64,000 nt of DNA from Chroococcidiopsis thermalis PCC 7203 (lineage in GTDB: Bacteria > Cyanobacteriota > Cyanobacteriia > Cyanobacteriales > Chroococcidiopsidaceae): NCBI RefSeq assembly GCF_000317125.1, contig NC_019695.1:3522336-3586335 (forward strand), written 5' to 3'. The translations under genes and the position numbers were made by a program. The first letter of the stretch is position 1, and each line of letters begins with the position of its first letter. Shown here one piece after another: positions 17,670-27,988 of the stretch. Under the pieces are notes generated by a model, which saw only the letters and a list, made by a program, of their open reading frames with translations, was not told the origin of the DNA and ran no database searches.

Positions 17670-17822
17670 TACTACAAATAGGCTAATAACTTGCCACAGC
17701 GAACTCCAGCTAAAGTTTTTGTGAAGTGCGATGGTCTTATCCTCGTTCGATTCTTTAATTATTATTTTGTCATCTTTAACGAGACAATCTAGGCAATCTC
17801 CGATATATCTTACTGTTTGTTT

Positions 17823-18188
17823 CTACTGGAGGTAGTGTTTAGTCAGTGTTTAGTTCTAACTATACCGACAGATATAGCAAGAGAATAAATTATATATATA
17901 GTCTGCTCTATGCGATCGCTGCTATTTTTATTGTCATTGTCTAAACAGTAGCAATATAAAACTTATATCTAAACTCAATTGTAGAATTTAAGTAACATCA
18001 GCTAAGTTATTACAAGTCATAAATATTTAGCAGACTGCTCAAATAATTATGTTGCTATAGTTTGGAACAGAAAAAACTCTTGATATTAGCAGGTGGTGAG
18101 CCTACTCTACAAGATGAAGTCAGCAGAATCTCAAGCATAAGGTAAATAAAACCTACTTTGCTATCAAACATATCAATTTTAAATATAT
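17823..18188. promoter_or_regulatory. A/T-rich divergent intergenic region between kinase and kdpA
   Basis: Apart from one HIP1 site, about 365 bp of A/T-rich sequence without a convincing gene. It must hold promoters for kdpA (right) and for the kinase/regulator pair (left). It includes several TATA-like tracts (for example near 17892-17901) but no box pair clear enough to call, and no clear Shine-Dalgarno before kdpA. Confidence 0.5.
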
Positions 18189-19868
18189 ATGTGGCAAGGA
18201 TTTCTTCAAATCGCAATAACACTAATTATTTTGGTAGCTATTACCCCTTCTTTTAGTAGCTACATTGCCTCCGTTTTCTTAGAAAAGAAAACATTTCTCG
18301 ATCCAGTAGCGAAGCCTATAGAACGTGTCATCTACGCTTTAGGTGGCATTCCTACCAAGAGTGATATGACTGGATGGCAATATGCTCAGGCGATACTTTA
18401 CAGCAACATCGTCATGGGCATTTTTGTTTACCTCATCTTCATGTTGCAGGGAATCTTACCCCTAAATCCGACCAACTTACAAGCACCGAGTTGGGACTTA
18501 GCACTGCACACAACCATCTCATTCGTTACTAACACCAATCAACAGCATTATTCTGGCGAGACAACATTTAGTTATGCTAGTCAAATGCTAGCTTTAGGAT
18601 TTCTGATGTTTACCTCAGCCGCCACTGGATTATCTGTAGGAATTGCCTTTATTCGCGGTTTAACAGGTAGACCTTTAGGAAACTTCTATGTCGATTTGGT
18701 GCGATCGATTACGCGAATTTTACTGCCAATTTCCATAATTGGGGCGATCGCATTACTCATGGCAGGCGTTCCAGAAACTTTAGCAGCACCAGCTACAGTT
18801 ACAACTTTAGAAGGTACAACTCAAGTTATTGCCAGAGGACCGGTTGCTCATTTTGAAATTATCAAGCAACTGGGAGAAAATGGCGGTGGCTTTTTTGGGA
18901 TCAATTCCGCTCATCCATTTGAAAATCCAAATGCTTTTACTAATTTAGTAGAAATACTAGCGATGGTATCTATTCCCGCTGCTTTAATTATCACATACGG
19001 CATTTTTGCAAATAATAAAAAGCAAGGGTGGTTACTGTTTTGGATGGTATTTATCATTTTTGTCACGCTAGTTGTGGTGACAGGAGTAGGCGAATACCAA
19101 GGTAATCCTCTAGTAAATAATTTAATTGGTGATAGTCCCAACTTAGAAGGCAAAGAAGTTAGATTTGGTTGGGCAGAAACAGCATTATGGGCAGTTTTAA
19201 CTACAGGAACGATGTGCGGTGCAGTCAACGGAATGCACGATTCTCTGATGCCAAATGGCGGCTTTTCCACCCTATTTAATATGTTCGTGCAAATGGTCTG
19301 GGGTGGTCAAGGAACGGGAACGGCTTATTTGTTCGTTTACCTAATTTTGACCGTGTTTCTCACAGGTTTAATGGTAGGTAGAACCCCAGAATTTTTAGGA
19401 CGCAAAATTGAAAAAAGAGAAATCGTTCTCGCTAGCGTTATTTTACTCGTCCACCCGATCGCGATTTTAATTCCTAGCGCGATTACTCTTGCCTTTCCCG
19501 ATACGCTTGCAGGAATTAGCAACCCTGGGTTTCATGGTATTTCTCAAGTTGTCTACGAATATACCTCAGCATCAGCTAACAATGGTTCCGGTTTTGAAGG
19601 ATTAGGGGATGCTACTTTATGGTGGAATTTAAGTGCTTGTTTCAGCTTATTAGCAGGACGCTATTTACCAATTACTGCCTTGTTGCTATTAGCCGACAGC
19701 ATGACACGCAAACAGCCAGTACCGGAAACTGCTGGCACTTTGAGAACTGACACGCTGCTATTTACAGGCGTTACGGCTGGCGTAATTCTCATCCTTGGCG
19801 TACTCACATTCTTCCCCGTCCTAGCTTTAGGACCGATCGCAGAAGGATTTCAAATTGGTAATTGGTAA
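18189..19868 (+). CDS. kdpA: K+-transporting ATPase subunit KdpA
   Basis: A 559-residue polytopic channel-like subunit of the high-affinity KdpFABC potassium pump. Selectivity-filter-like repeats are visible: [50 protein letters not shown] and [12 protein letters not shown]. The length equals the family norm (about 557-560). It is the first gene of kdpABGCD and is expected to be induced by low potassium or osmotic stress. The start ATG at 18189 gives the family N-terminus [11 protein letters not shown]. Confidence 0.96.
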   Translation: MWQGFLQIAITLIILVAITPSFSSYIASVFLEKKTFLDPVAKPIERVIYALGGIPTKSDMTGWQYAQAILYSNIVMGIFVYLIFMLQGILPLNPTNLQAPSWDLALHTTISFVTNTNQQHYSGETTFSYASQMLALGFLMFTSAATGLSVGIAFIRGLTGRPLGNFYVDLVRSITRILLPISIIGAIALLMAGVPETLAAPATVTTLEGTTQVIARGPVAHFEIIKQLGENGGGFFGINSAHPFENPNAFTNLVEILAMVSIPAALIITYGIFANNKKQGWLLFWMVFIIFVTLVVVTGVGEYQGNPLVNNLIGDSPNLEGKEVRFGWAETALWAVLTTGTMCGAVNGMHDSLMPNGGFSTLFNMFVQMVWGGQGTGTAYLFVYLILTVFLTGLMVGRTPEFLGRKIEKREIVLASVILLVHPIAILIPSAITLAFPDTLAGISNPGFHGISQVVYEYTSASANNGSGFEGLGDATLWWNLSACFSLLAGRYLPITALLLLADSMTRKQPVPETAGTLRTDTLLFTGVTAGVILILGVLTFFPVLALGPIAEGFQIGNW

Positions 19869-19909
19869 TTGGTTTAACACTTCTCCCTTGTCCCCCTTGT
19901 CCCCCATCT

Positions 19910-22009
19910 ATGAATTCTATAGCCTCTACAAAACCTCCACGTCCTAGACCGCAAGGACCTCGCGGCGATCGCAAGCATACACCAAAAGTCAACACTCAAG
20001 GACTTTACAAAAGAGCAATCAAGGAATCTTTTGTCAAGCTTAAGCCACGAGTGATGTTAAAAAATCCCGTCATGTTTGTGGTTTACGTAGGAACAATTAT
20101 CACCGTCTTGATGATATTTGACCCTTATTTATTTGGACCAGTTCAAGGCGAAAACCTGAGATTTTTTAACGGGTTAATCGCATTAATTTTATTCTTTACT
20201 GTAGTATTTGCCAATTTTGCTGAAGCTGTGGCAGAAGGACGAGGCAAGGCGCAAGCCGATGCTTTGCGATCGACAAAATCAGATACGATCGCCAAAAAAC
20301 TTTTACCCGATGGATCGATTCAAGAAATTTCTTCTACCCAACTGCATCGCGGCGATATGGTTAAGGTGGTGGCTGGCGATATTATTCCCGCTGATGGTGA
20401 AGTGTTAGCAGGTGTAGCTTCAGTCGATGAATCGGCAATTACGGGGGAATCCGCACCCGTATTGAAAGAACCAGGTTCGGACGTGGCTAGTTCCGTCACG
20501 GGTGGGACGCGCATTCTCTCCGACGAACTCAGTATCCGCATTACAGCCGATCCTGGTAAAGGCTTTATCGATCGCATGATTTCCCTGGTAGAAGGGGCAG
20601 AACGCGCTAAAACTCCCAATGAAATTGCTTTAACAGTGTTATTAGCAGTTTTAACGTTGGTGTTTCTGTTTGTTGTAGCGACATTACCAACAATTGCTAG
20701 CTATGTAAATAGTCCCGTCAGTATCGCAATTTTGATTGCCTTGTTAGTCGCACTCATCCCAACTACCATCGGCGGTTTATTGAGCGCGATCGGAATTGCA
20801 GGTATGGATCGGGTGGCACAATTTAACGTCATAGCCACCTCTGGACGCGCCGTAGAAGCCTGCGGCGATGTCAACACTCTCATTTTGGACAAAACAGGTA
20901 CGATCACGTTAGGAAACCGTTTGGCAGAGGAGTTCGTGCCTGTCAACGGTCATACGATGAATGACATTGCGCGAGTGGCGTTAGCAGCCAGCTTGTTTGA
21001 CAATACACCGGAAGGAAAATCAATCGTCCGCCTAGCGGAAAAATTGGGAGCAACAGTAGACTTCGATCGCAACCTTGCTGAAGGAATTGAATTTTCTGCT
21101 AAAACCCGCATGAGTGGGACGAATTTACCCGATGGTAGCGAGGTACGAAAAGGTGCGGTAGGCGCGATTAAAGGTTTCGTGCGTTCCCGTAACGGACGCG
21201 AAACCCCCGAACTCGATACAGCCTACGAACGCATTGCTCAATTAGGTGGTACGCCCTTAGCAGTTGCACTTAATGGCGAAATTTACGGCGTAATTTACCT
21301 CAAGGATATCGTTAAACCAGGCATACGCGATCGCTTCGATCAGTTGCGGCGCATGGGTGTACGCACAGTCATGTTAACTGGAGATAACCGCATTACTGCT
21401 AGTGTAATTGCTCAAGAAGCTGGGGTAGATGACTTTATTGCCGAAGCCACACCCGAAGACAAAATCGAGGTAATTCAACGGGAACAAGCGCAAGGCAAAA
21501 TTGTTGCCATGACAGGAGACGGAACGAATGACGCGCCAGCATTAGCACAGGCAAATGTGGGAGTTGCGATGAATTCGGGAACTCAGGCGGCGAAAGAAGC
21601 AGCGAATATGGTCGATTTAGATTCCGATCCGACAAAGCTAATTGACATCGTGACTATTGGTAAACAACTGCTAATTACCCGTGGGGCGCTGACAACTTTT
21701 TCTATTGCCAATGATATCGCTAAGTATTTTGCAATTATTCCCATCATTTTTGCTTCAGCTAATTTACAAAGCTTGAATCTGATGGGATTAACTAGCACAA
21801 ACTCAGCTGTATTATCAGCATTAATTTACAACGCTTTGATTATTCCGGCTCTAATTCCTCTAGCTTTGAAGGGTGTAAAGTTTCGTCCGCTATCAGCAAA
21901 TCAGTTGCTACAACGAAATATTCTAATTTACGGTTTAGGTGGGGTAATTGCACCATTTATTGCAATTAAGTTAATTGATGTTTTGGTGTCAGCAGTGGGA
22001 TTAGCCTGA
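19910..22009 (+). CDS. kdpB: K+-transporting ATPase subunit KdpB
   Basis: A 699-residue P-type ATPase catalytic subunit. The phosphorylation loop is [14 protein letters not shown], the actuator TGES is in [10 protein letters not shown], and the hinge is [24 protein letters not shown]. The N-terminus (about 1-30) is Pro/Arg-rich ([14 protein letters not shown]). I chose ATG 19910; the frame opens at 19862 through a TTGTCCCCC tandem repeat that fills the 41-bp kdpA-kdpB gap. It hydrolyses ATP to drive potassium through KdpA. Confidence 0.96.
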   Translation: MNSIASTKPPRPRPQGPRGDRKHTPKVNTQGLYKRAIKESFVKLKPRVMLKNPVMFVVYVGTIITVLMIFDPYLFGPVQGENLRFFNGLIALILFFTVVFANFAEAVAEGRGKAQADALRSTKSDTIAKKLLPDGSIQEISSTQLHRGDMVKVVAGDIIPADGEVLAGVASVDESAITGESAPVLKEPGSDVASSVTGGTRILSDELSIRITADPGKGFIDRMISLVEGAERAKTPNEIALTVLLAVLTLVFLFVVATLPTIASYVNSPVSIAILIALLVALIPTTIGGLLSAIGIAGMDRVAQFNVIATSGRAVEACGDVNTLILDKTGTITLGNRLAEEFVPVNGHTMNDIARVALAASLFDNTPEGKSIVRLAEKLGATVDFDRNLAEGIEFSAKTRMSGTNLPDGSEVRKGAVGAIKGFVRSRNGRETPELDTAYERIAQLGGTPLAVALNGEIYGVIYLKDIVKPGIRDRFDQLRRMGVRTVMLTGDNRITASVIAQEAGVDDFIAEATPEDKIEVIQREQAQGKIVAMTGDGTNDAPALAQANVGVAMNSGTQAAKEAANMVDLDSDPTKLIDIVTIGKQLLITRGALTTFSIANDIAKYFAIIPIIFASANLQSLNLMGLTSTNSAVLSALIYNALIIPALIPLALKGVKFRPLSANQLLQRNILIYGLGGVIAPFIAIKLIDVLVSAVGLA

Positions 22010-22025
22010 CAAGGAGTATAAAGAA

Positions 22026-22286
22026 ATGAAACGACAGACAAAATTAAATCGATTACCAACTACCAACTACCAACTACTAACTACCAATTTATGTATCCGT
22101 CCCAAACTACCCCTCGTCATTTTCCTCGTTCTATCCCTTAACGCCATCCTCGCTCCAATAGTATATGCAGCCACAGATGAAACATGGCAACGAACCCAAG
22201 CCTATGCACTAGGAATTTTAGGTTTCATAACATTGGCACTAGTAATTTATTTATTTGATGTCGTATTTCGACCGGAGCGATACTAA
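22026..22286 (+). CDS. kdpG: KdpG/KdpF-like small membrane subunit
   Basis: An 86-residue protein between kdpB and kdpC, the place of the cyanobacterial kdpG known from Anabaena kdp operons. AAGGAG lies 10 bp before the ATG. Two membrane helices are visible (PLVIFLVLSLNAILAPIVYA and ALGILGFITLALVIYLFDVVF); the second ends RPERY. Residues about 9-22 (rich in Asn, Tyr, Thr, Leu) come from a 7-bp tandem repeat (CAACTAC type) that also occurs in spacers elsewhere, so the N-terminal tail looks like a repeat insertion. It probably stabilises the complex as KdpF does. Confidence 0.85.
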   Translation: MKRQTKLNRLPTTNYQLLTTNLCIRPKLPLVIFLVLSLNAILAPIVYAATDETWQRTQAYALGILGFITLALVIYLFDVVFRPERY

Positions 22287-22888
22287 TGTCTATATTTCGA
22301 GAAATTCTGCGAGGAATTCGTCTAACTCTGGCGCTGTGGTTACTAACAGCAGTTCTTTATCCCGGTTTAATTCTCTTAGTGGGACAATTACCATTTTTAC
22401 AAAGTCAAGCTAATGGCAGCATAGTAGTAAATTTAGAAAATCAACCTGTAGGCTCGGTTTTAATTGGTCAACCATTTACATCTGAAAGATATTTTCAAAG
22501 TCGTCCTAGTACAGTTGACTATAGTACTAGCACAGAAACTACATCCACTGGTGTATCTGGTGCGAGTAATTTAGCTCCTAGCAATCCAGAATTACTCAAA
22601 CGAATTGAAGCACAAGCCAAACAGTTGCAAGAGAACGGTATTCAACCCACTGCCGATCTGGTTTATACCTCTGGTTCTGGCTTAGATCCTCATATTACAT
22701 TAGAAGCAGTAGAAGCACAGTTAGTAAGAGTTGCCAAAGCACGGAATTTTTCAACTGATGAAATTGTACCTTTTGTAAATAAGCATACTCAAGGTAGATT
22801 CTTGGGAATATTTGGCGAACCTGGAGTTAATGTATTAAAGCTAAATCAAGAATTAGATGTTTTGGAAATCACCAAGGGGAAGTCGTAA
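22286..22888 (+). CDS. kdpC: K+-transporting ATPase subunit KdpC
   Basis: A 200-residue subunit with one N-terminal membrane helix (IRLTLALWLLTAVLYPGLILLVGQLPF) and an extracytoplasmic domain with the family motifs SVLIGQPF, YFQSRPS, SGSGLDPHI and GEPGVNVLKLNQELD. It assists potassium binding and couples KdpA with KdpB. Its ATG overlaps the kdpG stop (TAATG), giving coupled translation. The length matches the family (about 190-200). Confidence 0.95.
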   Translation: MSIFREILRGIRLTLALWLLTAVLYPGLILLVGQLPFLQSQANGSIVVNLENQPVGSVLIGQPFTSERYFQSRPSTVDYSTSTETTSTGVSGASNLAPSNPELLKRIEAQAKQLQENGIQPTADLVYTSGSGLDPHITLEAVEAQLVRVAKARNFSTDEIVPFVNKHTQGRFLGIFGEPGVNVLKLNQELDVLEITKGKS

Positions 22889-22962
22889 GTCAAAAGTCAA
22901 AAGTTAAAAGTCAAAAGTTATCAACTACTAACTTCTCACTACTGACAAATGACAAATGACAA

Positions 22963-24066
22963 ATGGCGAAAAAAGGTAAGCATAAAATTTTTATTGGTAT
23001 GGCTCCTGGGGTAGGAAAAACCTATCGAATGCTAGATGAAGGTCACGCCTTAAAGCGAGAAGGAATTGATATTGTTATTGGATTGCTAGAGACCCACGGA
23101 AGGAAAGAAACAGCACAAAAAGCTGAAGGACTAGAGATCGTACCGCGCCAACACATTATGCGTAGCGGTATGACATTAACAGAAATGGATACAGAGGCAA
23201 TTATCAAGCGATCGCCTCAGTTAGTATTAGTAGATGAACTCGCTCATACGAATGTCCCTGGTTCCTTCCACGAAAAACGCTATCAGGATGTAGAAGATAT
23301 TTTAAGAGCGGGAATTGATGTCTACTCTACTGTCAACATTCAACACCTCGAAAGTCTTAACGATCTCGTAGCGCGGATAACAGGAATTGTAGTACGAGAG
23401 CGCGTTCCCGATCGCCTACTCGACGAAGCAGATGAGGTGGTGGTAGTCGATGTCACGCCAGAAACTTTAGAAGAAAGATTGTTAGAAGGTAAAATTTACG
23501 CTTCTAACAAAATTGACCAATGTTTGCAAAACTTTTTCCAACGCCGCAATTTGATCGCTTTGCGCGAACTAGCACTAAGAGAAGTCGCCGATAACGTTGA
23601 AGACGATGCCCTAGAACTGAGCGCCCGTAACAACGGCAATGACCTAGACGGACAGTATTGTAACATTCACGAACGAGTATTAGTCTGCGTATCAACTTAT
23701 CCTAACTCCGTTCAGCTCTTGCGGCGAGGGGCAAGAATTGCTGGTTACATGAATGCACCACTCTACGTTGTGTTTGTGGAAGATCCAGATAAATTCCTCA
23801 CTAGGGAAGAAAGCCTACACGTCGAGACTTGTGAAAAATTGTGTCAAGAATTTGGCGGTACATTTATTCGTGTCAAAAATCATGACATTGCCAAAGCGAT
23901 CGCGGATGTAGCCTGTAAGTATCATGTCACGCAAATCGTCATTGGGGAAAGCCAACGATCTCGTTGGAAAATCTTATTGAAAGGCTCCTTAACTCAAAAA
24001 TTAGTCCGATTGCTAAAAAATATCGATCTGCACATCATCGCAACCGACAAAAAAGAACCATTATGA
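22963..24066 (+). CDS. kdpD: short KdpD: N-terminal sensor and Usp domains only
   Basis: A 367-residue homologue of the cytoplasmic N-terminus of KdpD: Walker A-like FIGMAPGVGKTYRML, the Walker B-like LVLVDELAHTN, the CNPGSFHEKRYQDVE-type region (NVPGSFHEKRYQDVE), then a universal-stress-protein-like domain from about residue 228 (ERVLVCVSTYPNS). The four membrane helices and histidine-kinase domains of full KdpD (about 890 residues) are absent, as in other cyanobacteria. The 74-bp gap after kdpC consists of AGTCAAA-type tandem repeats. It cannot phosphorylate a regulator by itself. Confidence 0.92.
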   Translation: MAKKGKHKIFIGMAPGVGKTYRMLDEGHALKREGIDIVIGLLETHGRKETAQKAEGLEIVPRQHIMRSGMTLTEMDTEAIIKRSPQLVLVDELAHTNVPGSFHEKRYQDVEDILRAGIDVYSTVNIQHLESLNDLVARITGIVVRERVPDRLLDEADEVVVVDVTPETLEERLLEGKIYASNKIDQCLQNFFQRRNLIALRELALREVADNVEDDALELSARNNGNDLDGQYCNIHERVLVCVSTYPNSVQLLRRGARIAGYMNAPLYVVFVEDPDKFLTREESLHVETCEKLCQEFGGTFIRVKNHDIAKAIADVACKYHVTQIVIGESQRSRWKILLKGSLTQKLVRLLKNIDLHIIATDKKEPL

Positions 24067-24205
24067 AGTCGTAAGTCGTAAGTCATTTTTCTCCCTCAGC
24101 TTCCTCAGCTTCCTCAGCCTCCTCAGCTCCCCCAGCTCTCTTACCTCCCTGCTCCCTAACAAATGTACTAGGATAAAACAGAGAAATCTTCCAGATGCAG
24201 CAGGC

Positions 24206-24970
24206 ATGAACTTTTTAACTTACGTTCTCCATGTGGTAGGTTCGGGTGCGATCGCGTACTATACTGCTCGACAAATCCGCGATCCCCTCACACGTCCCAA
24301 TACTCTCGCTGGCTTCCAATTAGCAGAATCAGGCTCGGTTCCCTTCTTGACAAAATTGAGTCAACGTGCTGGCGGAGAAGGCGATGAGTGGTTGGCTGAG
24401 AAATTGGCAAAACACGCAGCTGATGAAACTAGGCACGGTCAAATTTTCGCCCATGCTTTGAAACAACTGAATAAACAAGTCATCGATTTCAAGCGGGAGC
24501 GCGAAAAAACGCCAGAGGAAAAACCGAAGGAACAGCAGCGCAGTCCCTTTTTTGATGCTTTCTTCAAAGGCTACTCCCCAGAGCAGCTTAAGCCGGAAAA
24601 TATGGAGTGGAATGTATTTCTAGCTAGCACCTACATTTTAGAGTTGGATGCTAGCAAAGATTTCGTCCGCATGGCAAATGTATTACCTGAAGACGAACCA
24701 ACTAGCCGTAACCTGAAAAAGAGCCTTCTGAGTGTAGCTCAAGATGAAACTGGTCACGCCAACTACCTCTATGAAGCCATGATGCGGCGAATGCCTGCAA
24801 ACCAAGTGCAACAACTCGTAGACGAGTGGCGCACCCGCAAAGTCAATGCTCTCATCGCATTTACCAGCAATATGCTTCAAGGCAAAGACAAACCACGTTC
24901 TTTAGTAACAGAAGGCGCTCCCGCCGAAACGCCAGCCGACTCTCAACCGCAAGAATTAGCAGCCGTTTAA
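24206..24970 (+). CDS. ferritin-like diiron domain protein
   Basis: A 254-residue, probably four-helix-bundle protein. Diiron ligand signatures E-x-x-H appear twice (ADETRHGQIFAHAL and QDETGHANYLYEAM), with further Glu residues in FQLAESGS and YILELDASKDF. The N-terminus (MNFLTYVLHVVGSGAIAYY) could be a membrane anchor. The last 30 residues are Ala/Pro/Gln-rich. Such proteins include oxygenases (MiaE-like) and ferritin-like proteins of unknown substrate; I cannot decide. It is not obviously in an operon. Confidence 0.8.
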   Translation: MNFLTYVLHVVGSGAIAYYTARQIRDPLTRPNTLAGFQLAESGSVPFLTKLSQRAGGEGDEWLAEKLAKHAADETRHGQIFAHALKQLNKQVIDFKREREKTPEEKPKEQQRSPFFDAFFKGYSPEQLKPENMEWNVFLASTYILELDASKDFVRMANVLPEDEPTSRNLKKSLLSVAQDETGHANYLYEAMMRRMPANQVQQLVDEWRTRKVNALIAFTSNMLQGKDKPRSLVTEGAPAETPADSQPQELAAV

Positions 24971-25067
24971 ATTTGTCATTTGTCATTTGTGAGTGGCTAG
25001 TGGCTAGTAGCTAGAATCTTTATCTAGTCACTAGCCACCAATCACTAGCCACTAAGAACTGACCTCC

Positions 25068-25772
25068 ATGCCTTACTTAAACGATTTAGCTCAATTTCTG
25101 GATCGCTTTTTTGCGATCGAGCGCTATTCTGCTTCTGAAAGGGGTGGTGTTTACATACCATCACCGCGCCCAATTAGTAGAATAGGACTAGCTTTAGAGC
25201 CGTGGGAAAATTTGCCACAGTGGGTTGAGAAACAAAAATTGGATGCACTGTTTCTCCATCGTCCTTGGAAATTGCAAGCGAAATTATTGCCAGATATTGG
25301 AGTCTTATCCTATCACTTGGCATTTGACGAGTGCATGACATTGGGGTTTAATTCCCGTCTAGCGAATGTATTATCTATGTCAGACTTGGAGGTACTGGGA
25401 GAAAAACAAGGGCGAGCGATTGGTGCGATTGGTAACATACCTCAGCAAAAGATCGCGGAATATTTACATTGCATTACCGAAATTTTTGGCGGACTAGAAG
25501 AAGTACATCTAAGTAGAACAGTAGAAGTTTCGCGTATAGCAGTTGTAGGAGGAATGAACGATGAACTAGTTAGGGAAGCTGCAACACGCGGCGCTAATTT
25601 GTATGTCACTGGACAAATGCGGCAGCCAGCCGTTGAAGCTTTGAAGGAAACGGAAATTAGTGCGATCGCAGTGGGACATCGCCGTTGCGAACAATGGGGT
25701 TTAAAATCCCTTGCCGGACTGTTGCGCGATCGCTGGTCTGGGTTATCAGTCATCGGTGAAGAAAGGGAGTAG
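25068..25772 (+). CDS. Nif3-like dinuclear metal centre hexameric protein
   Basis: A 234-residue Nif3/YbgI-family protein (GTP cyclohydrolase I type 2-like). Recognisable blocks are DALFLHRPWKL (metal-binding His in place of the usual H-HP), LAFDECMTLGFNSRLA, VSRIAVVGGMNDELVREAATRGANLYVTGQMRQPAVE, and a C-terminal AVGHRRCEQWG (His ligand). The family role is unsettled. The gap before it is filled by 7-bp AGTGGCT repeats. Confidence 0.82.
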   Translation: MPYLNDLAQFLDRFFAIERYSASERGGVYIPSPRPISRIGLALEPWENLPQWVEKQKLDALFLHRPWKLQAKLLPDIGVLSYHLAFDECMTLGFNSRLANVLSMSDLEVLGEKQGRAIGAIGNIPQQKIAEYLHCITEIFGGLEEVHLSRTVEVSRIAVVGGMNDELVREAATRGANLYVTGQMRQPAVEALKETEISAIAVGHRRCEQWGLKSLAGLLRDRWSGLSVIGEERE

Positions 25773-26228
25773 GGAGCAGGGAGTAGGGAAGAATAATTTA
25801 ACTCACGCACTACGCACTACTTTCTTATCAACAACGAAACTAATTACGCGATCGGATTTGGCGGTAATATTTTCTCATACGTATATGCTTAAATTTAATG
25901 TAAAAAATGTGACTTCAGTAGGTCAAAAACGTTATAATCAAACTCATATTTGGACGAGATTTTTCTAGAATATAACTGTACATTCACGGAAGTAACGAGC
26001 AGTTGGTATAAAAAATAAAATGAAGTTACAGTAAAAGTCCGCTTGAAGATTGAATGAAAGTGAAGATAAGTTTATGAAGGAATTTTTATAAGTTCATTAA
26101 ATTATGTTAGTAAATTAATTCGAGAACATCCCCTAGCGTCGGCAAGTTGGGCAATTTATAGTTTTGCTTGAAGTGTTTGGCGTGCAATATCTGTCAATGC
26201 TGCTACACAAATCTTTTACAGAGGAATC
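25773..26228. other. gene-free spacer before the pilB-like gene
   Basis: About 455 bp with short GGGAGTAGGGAG-type repeats at its left end, then A/T-rich sequence. No convincing coding frame or RNA gene was seen. It should contain the promoter of the downstream GspE/PilB-family gene, but no clear -35/-10 pair could be chosen. Confidence 0.5.
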
Positions 26229-27935
26229 ATGCAAGCTTCCCCAAACATTACCTCCGCTTGGCAACGGCTCAAAAAGAACGAATTGAGCTGTTCTGAAGCG
26301 ATCGCCCTTCTAGTAGATAATGAAGGAATTGTCAACCAAACACTACTAGATAAGGAAGTTAGTAGCAGATTTTTGCGCCACTTTCCCGATAAAACTTCCT
26401 TGCCTCCAGCTATTCCCTTGCTATTGTGGCGTGGATGTTACTATCTTGGTTCGCCCGTATCCCTCGACTCAGAAACGCTAGCCCAACTACAACAGCGCAC
26501 GGGTAGCCAAATCGAAGTCATCCCCATTGCTGACAAAAGCTACCGTACTTGGTTTCACTCTCAAAGCCTCAATCCCAATCGGATCAGCTCTATGCCCATA
26601 GTTAACCCAATTACGGGACAACTAGAGCAAGAAGACATCAGCGAAACTACAGAAATTTATTTAAGCAAAGCTGGCGATCAAATCGAGCGGATCAAAACGA
26701 TTATCTCTGGAGCATTACGCAACCGAGCTAGCGACATCCACTTAGAGCCAATGGTAGATGGCTTGAGAGTGCGTTATCGAATTGATGGCGTGCTACGTGA
26801 CATTACCACCTTACCAATAACAATGAGCCGCCGCGTCGTGATGGCGTTGAAGGTGATGTGCAACATGGACATTGCCGAACACCGCCGCCCGCAAGATGGC
26901 AGGATTGAGGAAAAGTATGCTTCAGGCGATGAAGCAGAACTCAACATGGACATGCGCGTCAGTACCCTGCCCTGCGTCAATGGCGAAAAAGCAGTTATCC
27001 GCCTCTTGCCCCGAGAAAATCCCTTTACTCACTTGGGCAACCTGGGCTTTGTTCCAGAAACGATGAACGCCTACAAAGCTTGGTTAGAGCAACCCCAAGG
27101 CATGATTATTCTGACAGGTCCCACGGGAAGCGGTAAAACTAGTACACTTTATACGAGTTTGCAGAATGTTGCTAAAGAACACGTTAACGTCGTCACGGTA
27201 GAAGATCCGGTTGAGTACGTCCTGCCAGGAATTACTCAAACTCAAGTTCACGAAGCCGCAGGAATGACATTTGCCGCAGGGATGCGGGCAATTTTGCGTC
27301 AAGATCCAGACATTATCATGGTGGGTGAAGTTCGCGATAGCGAAACGGCAGAAACCGCAGTCAGAGCAGCGCTAACCGGACACTTGGTATTTACCACTCT
27401 GCACACGAATGATGCACTCGGGGCAATTCCGCGTCTGAAGGATTTAGGTATAGATCCTGGTTTGTTGAGCGATGCGTTGTTGGGAGTAGTGGCTCAGCGT
27501 TTGGTACGTCGTGTTTGTCCCCATTGCAGCGAGCCTTATACCCCTACAGAAACAGATTTGAAAGTGCTGGGATTGGGACGAGACATACGTACTGATACGT
27601 GGCGTAAAGGTCGAGGTTGCTCGATGTGCTTCAACTCTGGATTTTTGGGACGGGAAGCAGTGGTCGAGTTAATTGACGTAGACGATCGCATCCGCGATAT
27701 TATCTACGAAGGTACGATGACCCAGTTACAGCGCTACCTACGAGAGATTAACTATGCATCTTTCCGCAAGGCAGCGGTAGAGAAGGTGATGGCTGGGTTG
27801 ACCACCGTACAAGAAGTCTTGCGCGTCCTACCTCGTTGTGCTTTGTACAACAACCATTTTGCTAGTGATAGCTTGGCTGAATCGGAATATGAATTAAACG
27901 GGCGCAAGCTGCCTGAATTGGGGAGAATGCAATAG
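26229..27935 (+). CDS. GspE/PilB-family type II secretion/type IV pilus assembly ATPase
   Basis: A 568-residue hexameric ATPase. It has an N-terminal MshEN-like domain (about 1-110), an N2 region (SDIHLEPMVDGLRVRYRIDGV), Walker A GPTGSGKTSTLYT (about residue 297), Asp box VEDPVEY, Walker B DPDIIMVGEVRD and the His box TGHLVFTTLHTNDA. The tetracysteine zinc motif CPHC...CSMC of extension ATPases is present. It would power pilus extension or secretion. It stands alone without pilT or pilC, so it is probably a second PilB rather than the main pilB-pilT-pilC unit. Confidence 0.9.
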   Translation: MQASPNITSAWQRLKKNELSCSEAIALLVDNEGIVNQTLLDKEVSSRFLRHFPDKTSLPPAIPLLLWRGCYYLGSPVSLDSETLAQLQQRTGSQIEVIPIADKSYRTWFHSQSLNPNRISSMPIVNPITGQLEQEDISETTEIYLSKAGDQIERIKTIISGALRNRASDIHLEPMVDGLRVRYRIDGVLRDITTLPITMSRRVVMALKVMCNMDIAEHRRPQDGRIEEKYASGDEAELNMDMRVSTLPCVNGEKAVIRLLPRENPFTHLGNLGFVPETMNAYKAWLEQPQGMIILTGPTGSGKTSTLYTSLQNVAKEHVNVVTVEDPVEYVLPGITQTQVHEAAGMTFAAGMRAILRQDPDIIMVGEVRDSETAETAVRAALTGHLVFTTLHTNDALGAIPRLKDLGIDPGLLSDALLGVVAQRLVRRVCPHCSEPYTPTETDLKVLGLGRDIRTDTWRKGRGCSMCFNSGFLGREAVVELIDVDDRIRDIIYEGTMTQLQRYLREINYASFRKAAVEKVMAGLTTVQEVLRVLPRCALYNNHFASDSLAESEYELNGRKLPELGRMQ

Positions 27936-27960
27936 CTCGCGGTATGTATTTCATTTGAAT

Positions 27961-27988
27961 GTAGGGGCGCACAGCTGTGCGCCCCTAC
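27961..27988. repeat. family A 28-bp palindrome
   Basis: A perfect palindrome with arm GTAGGGGCGCACAG, 26 bp after the pilB-like stop. Read on the minus strand, its final GTAG supplies the stop codon of the small basic protein gene. Confidence 0.9.
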
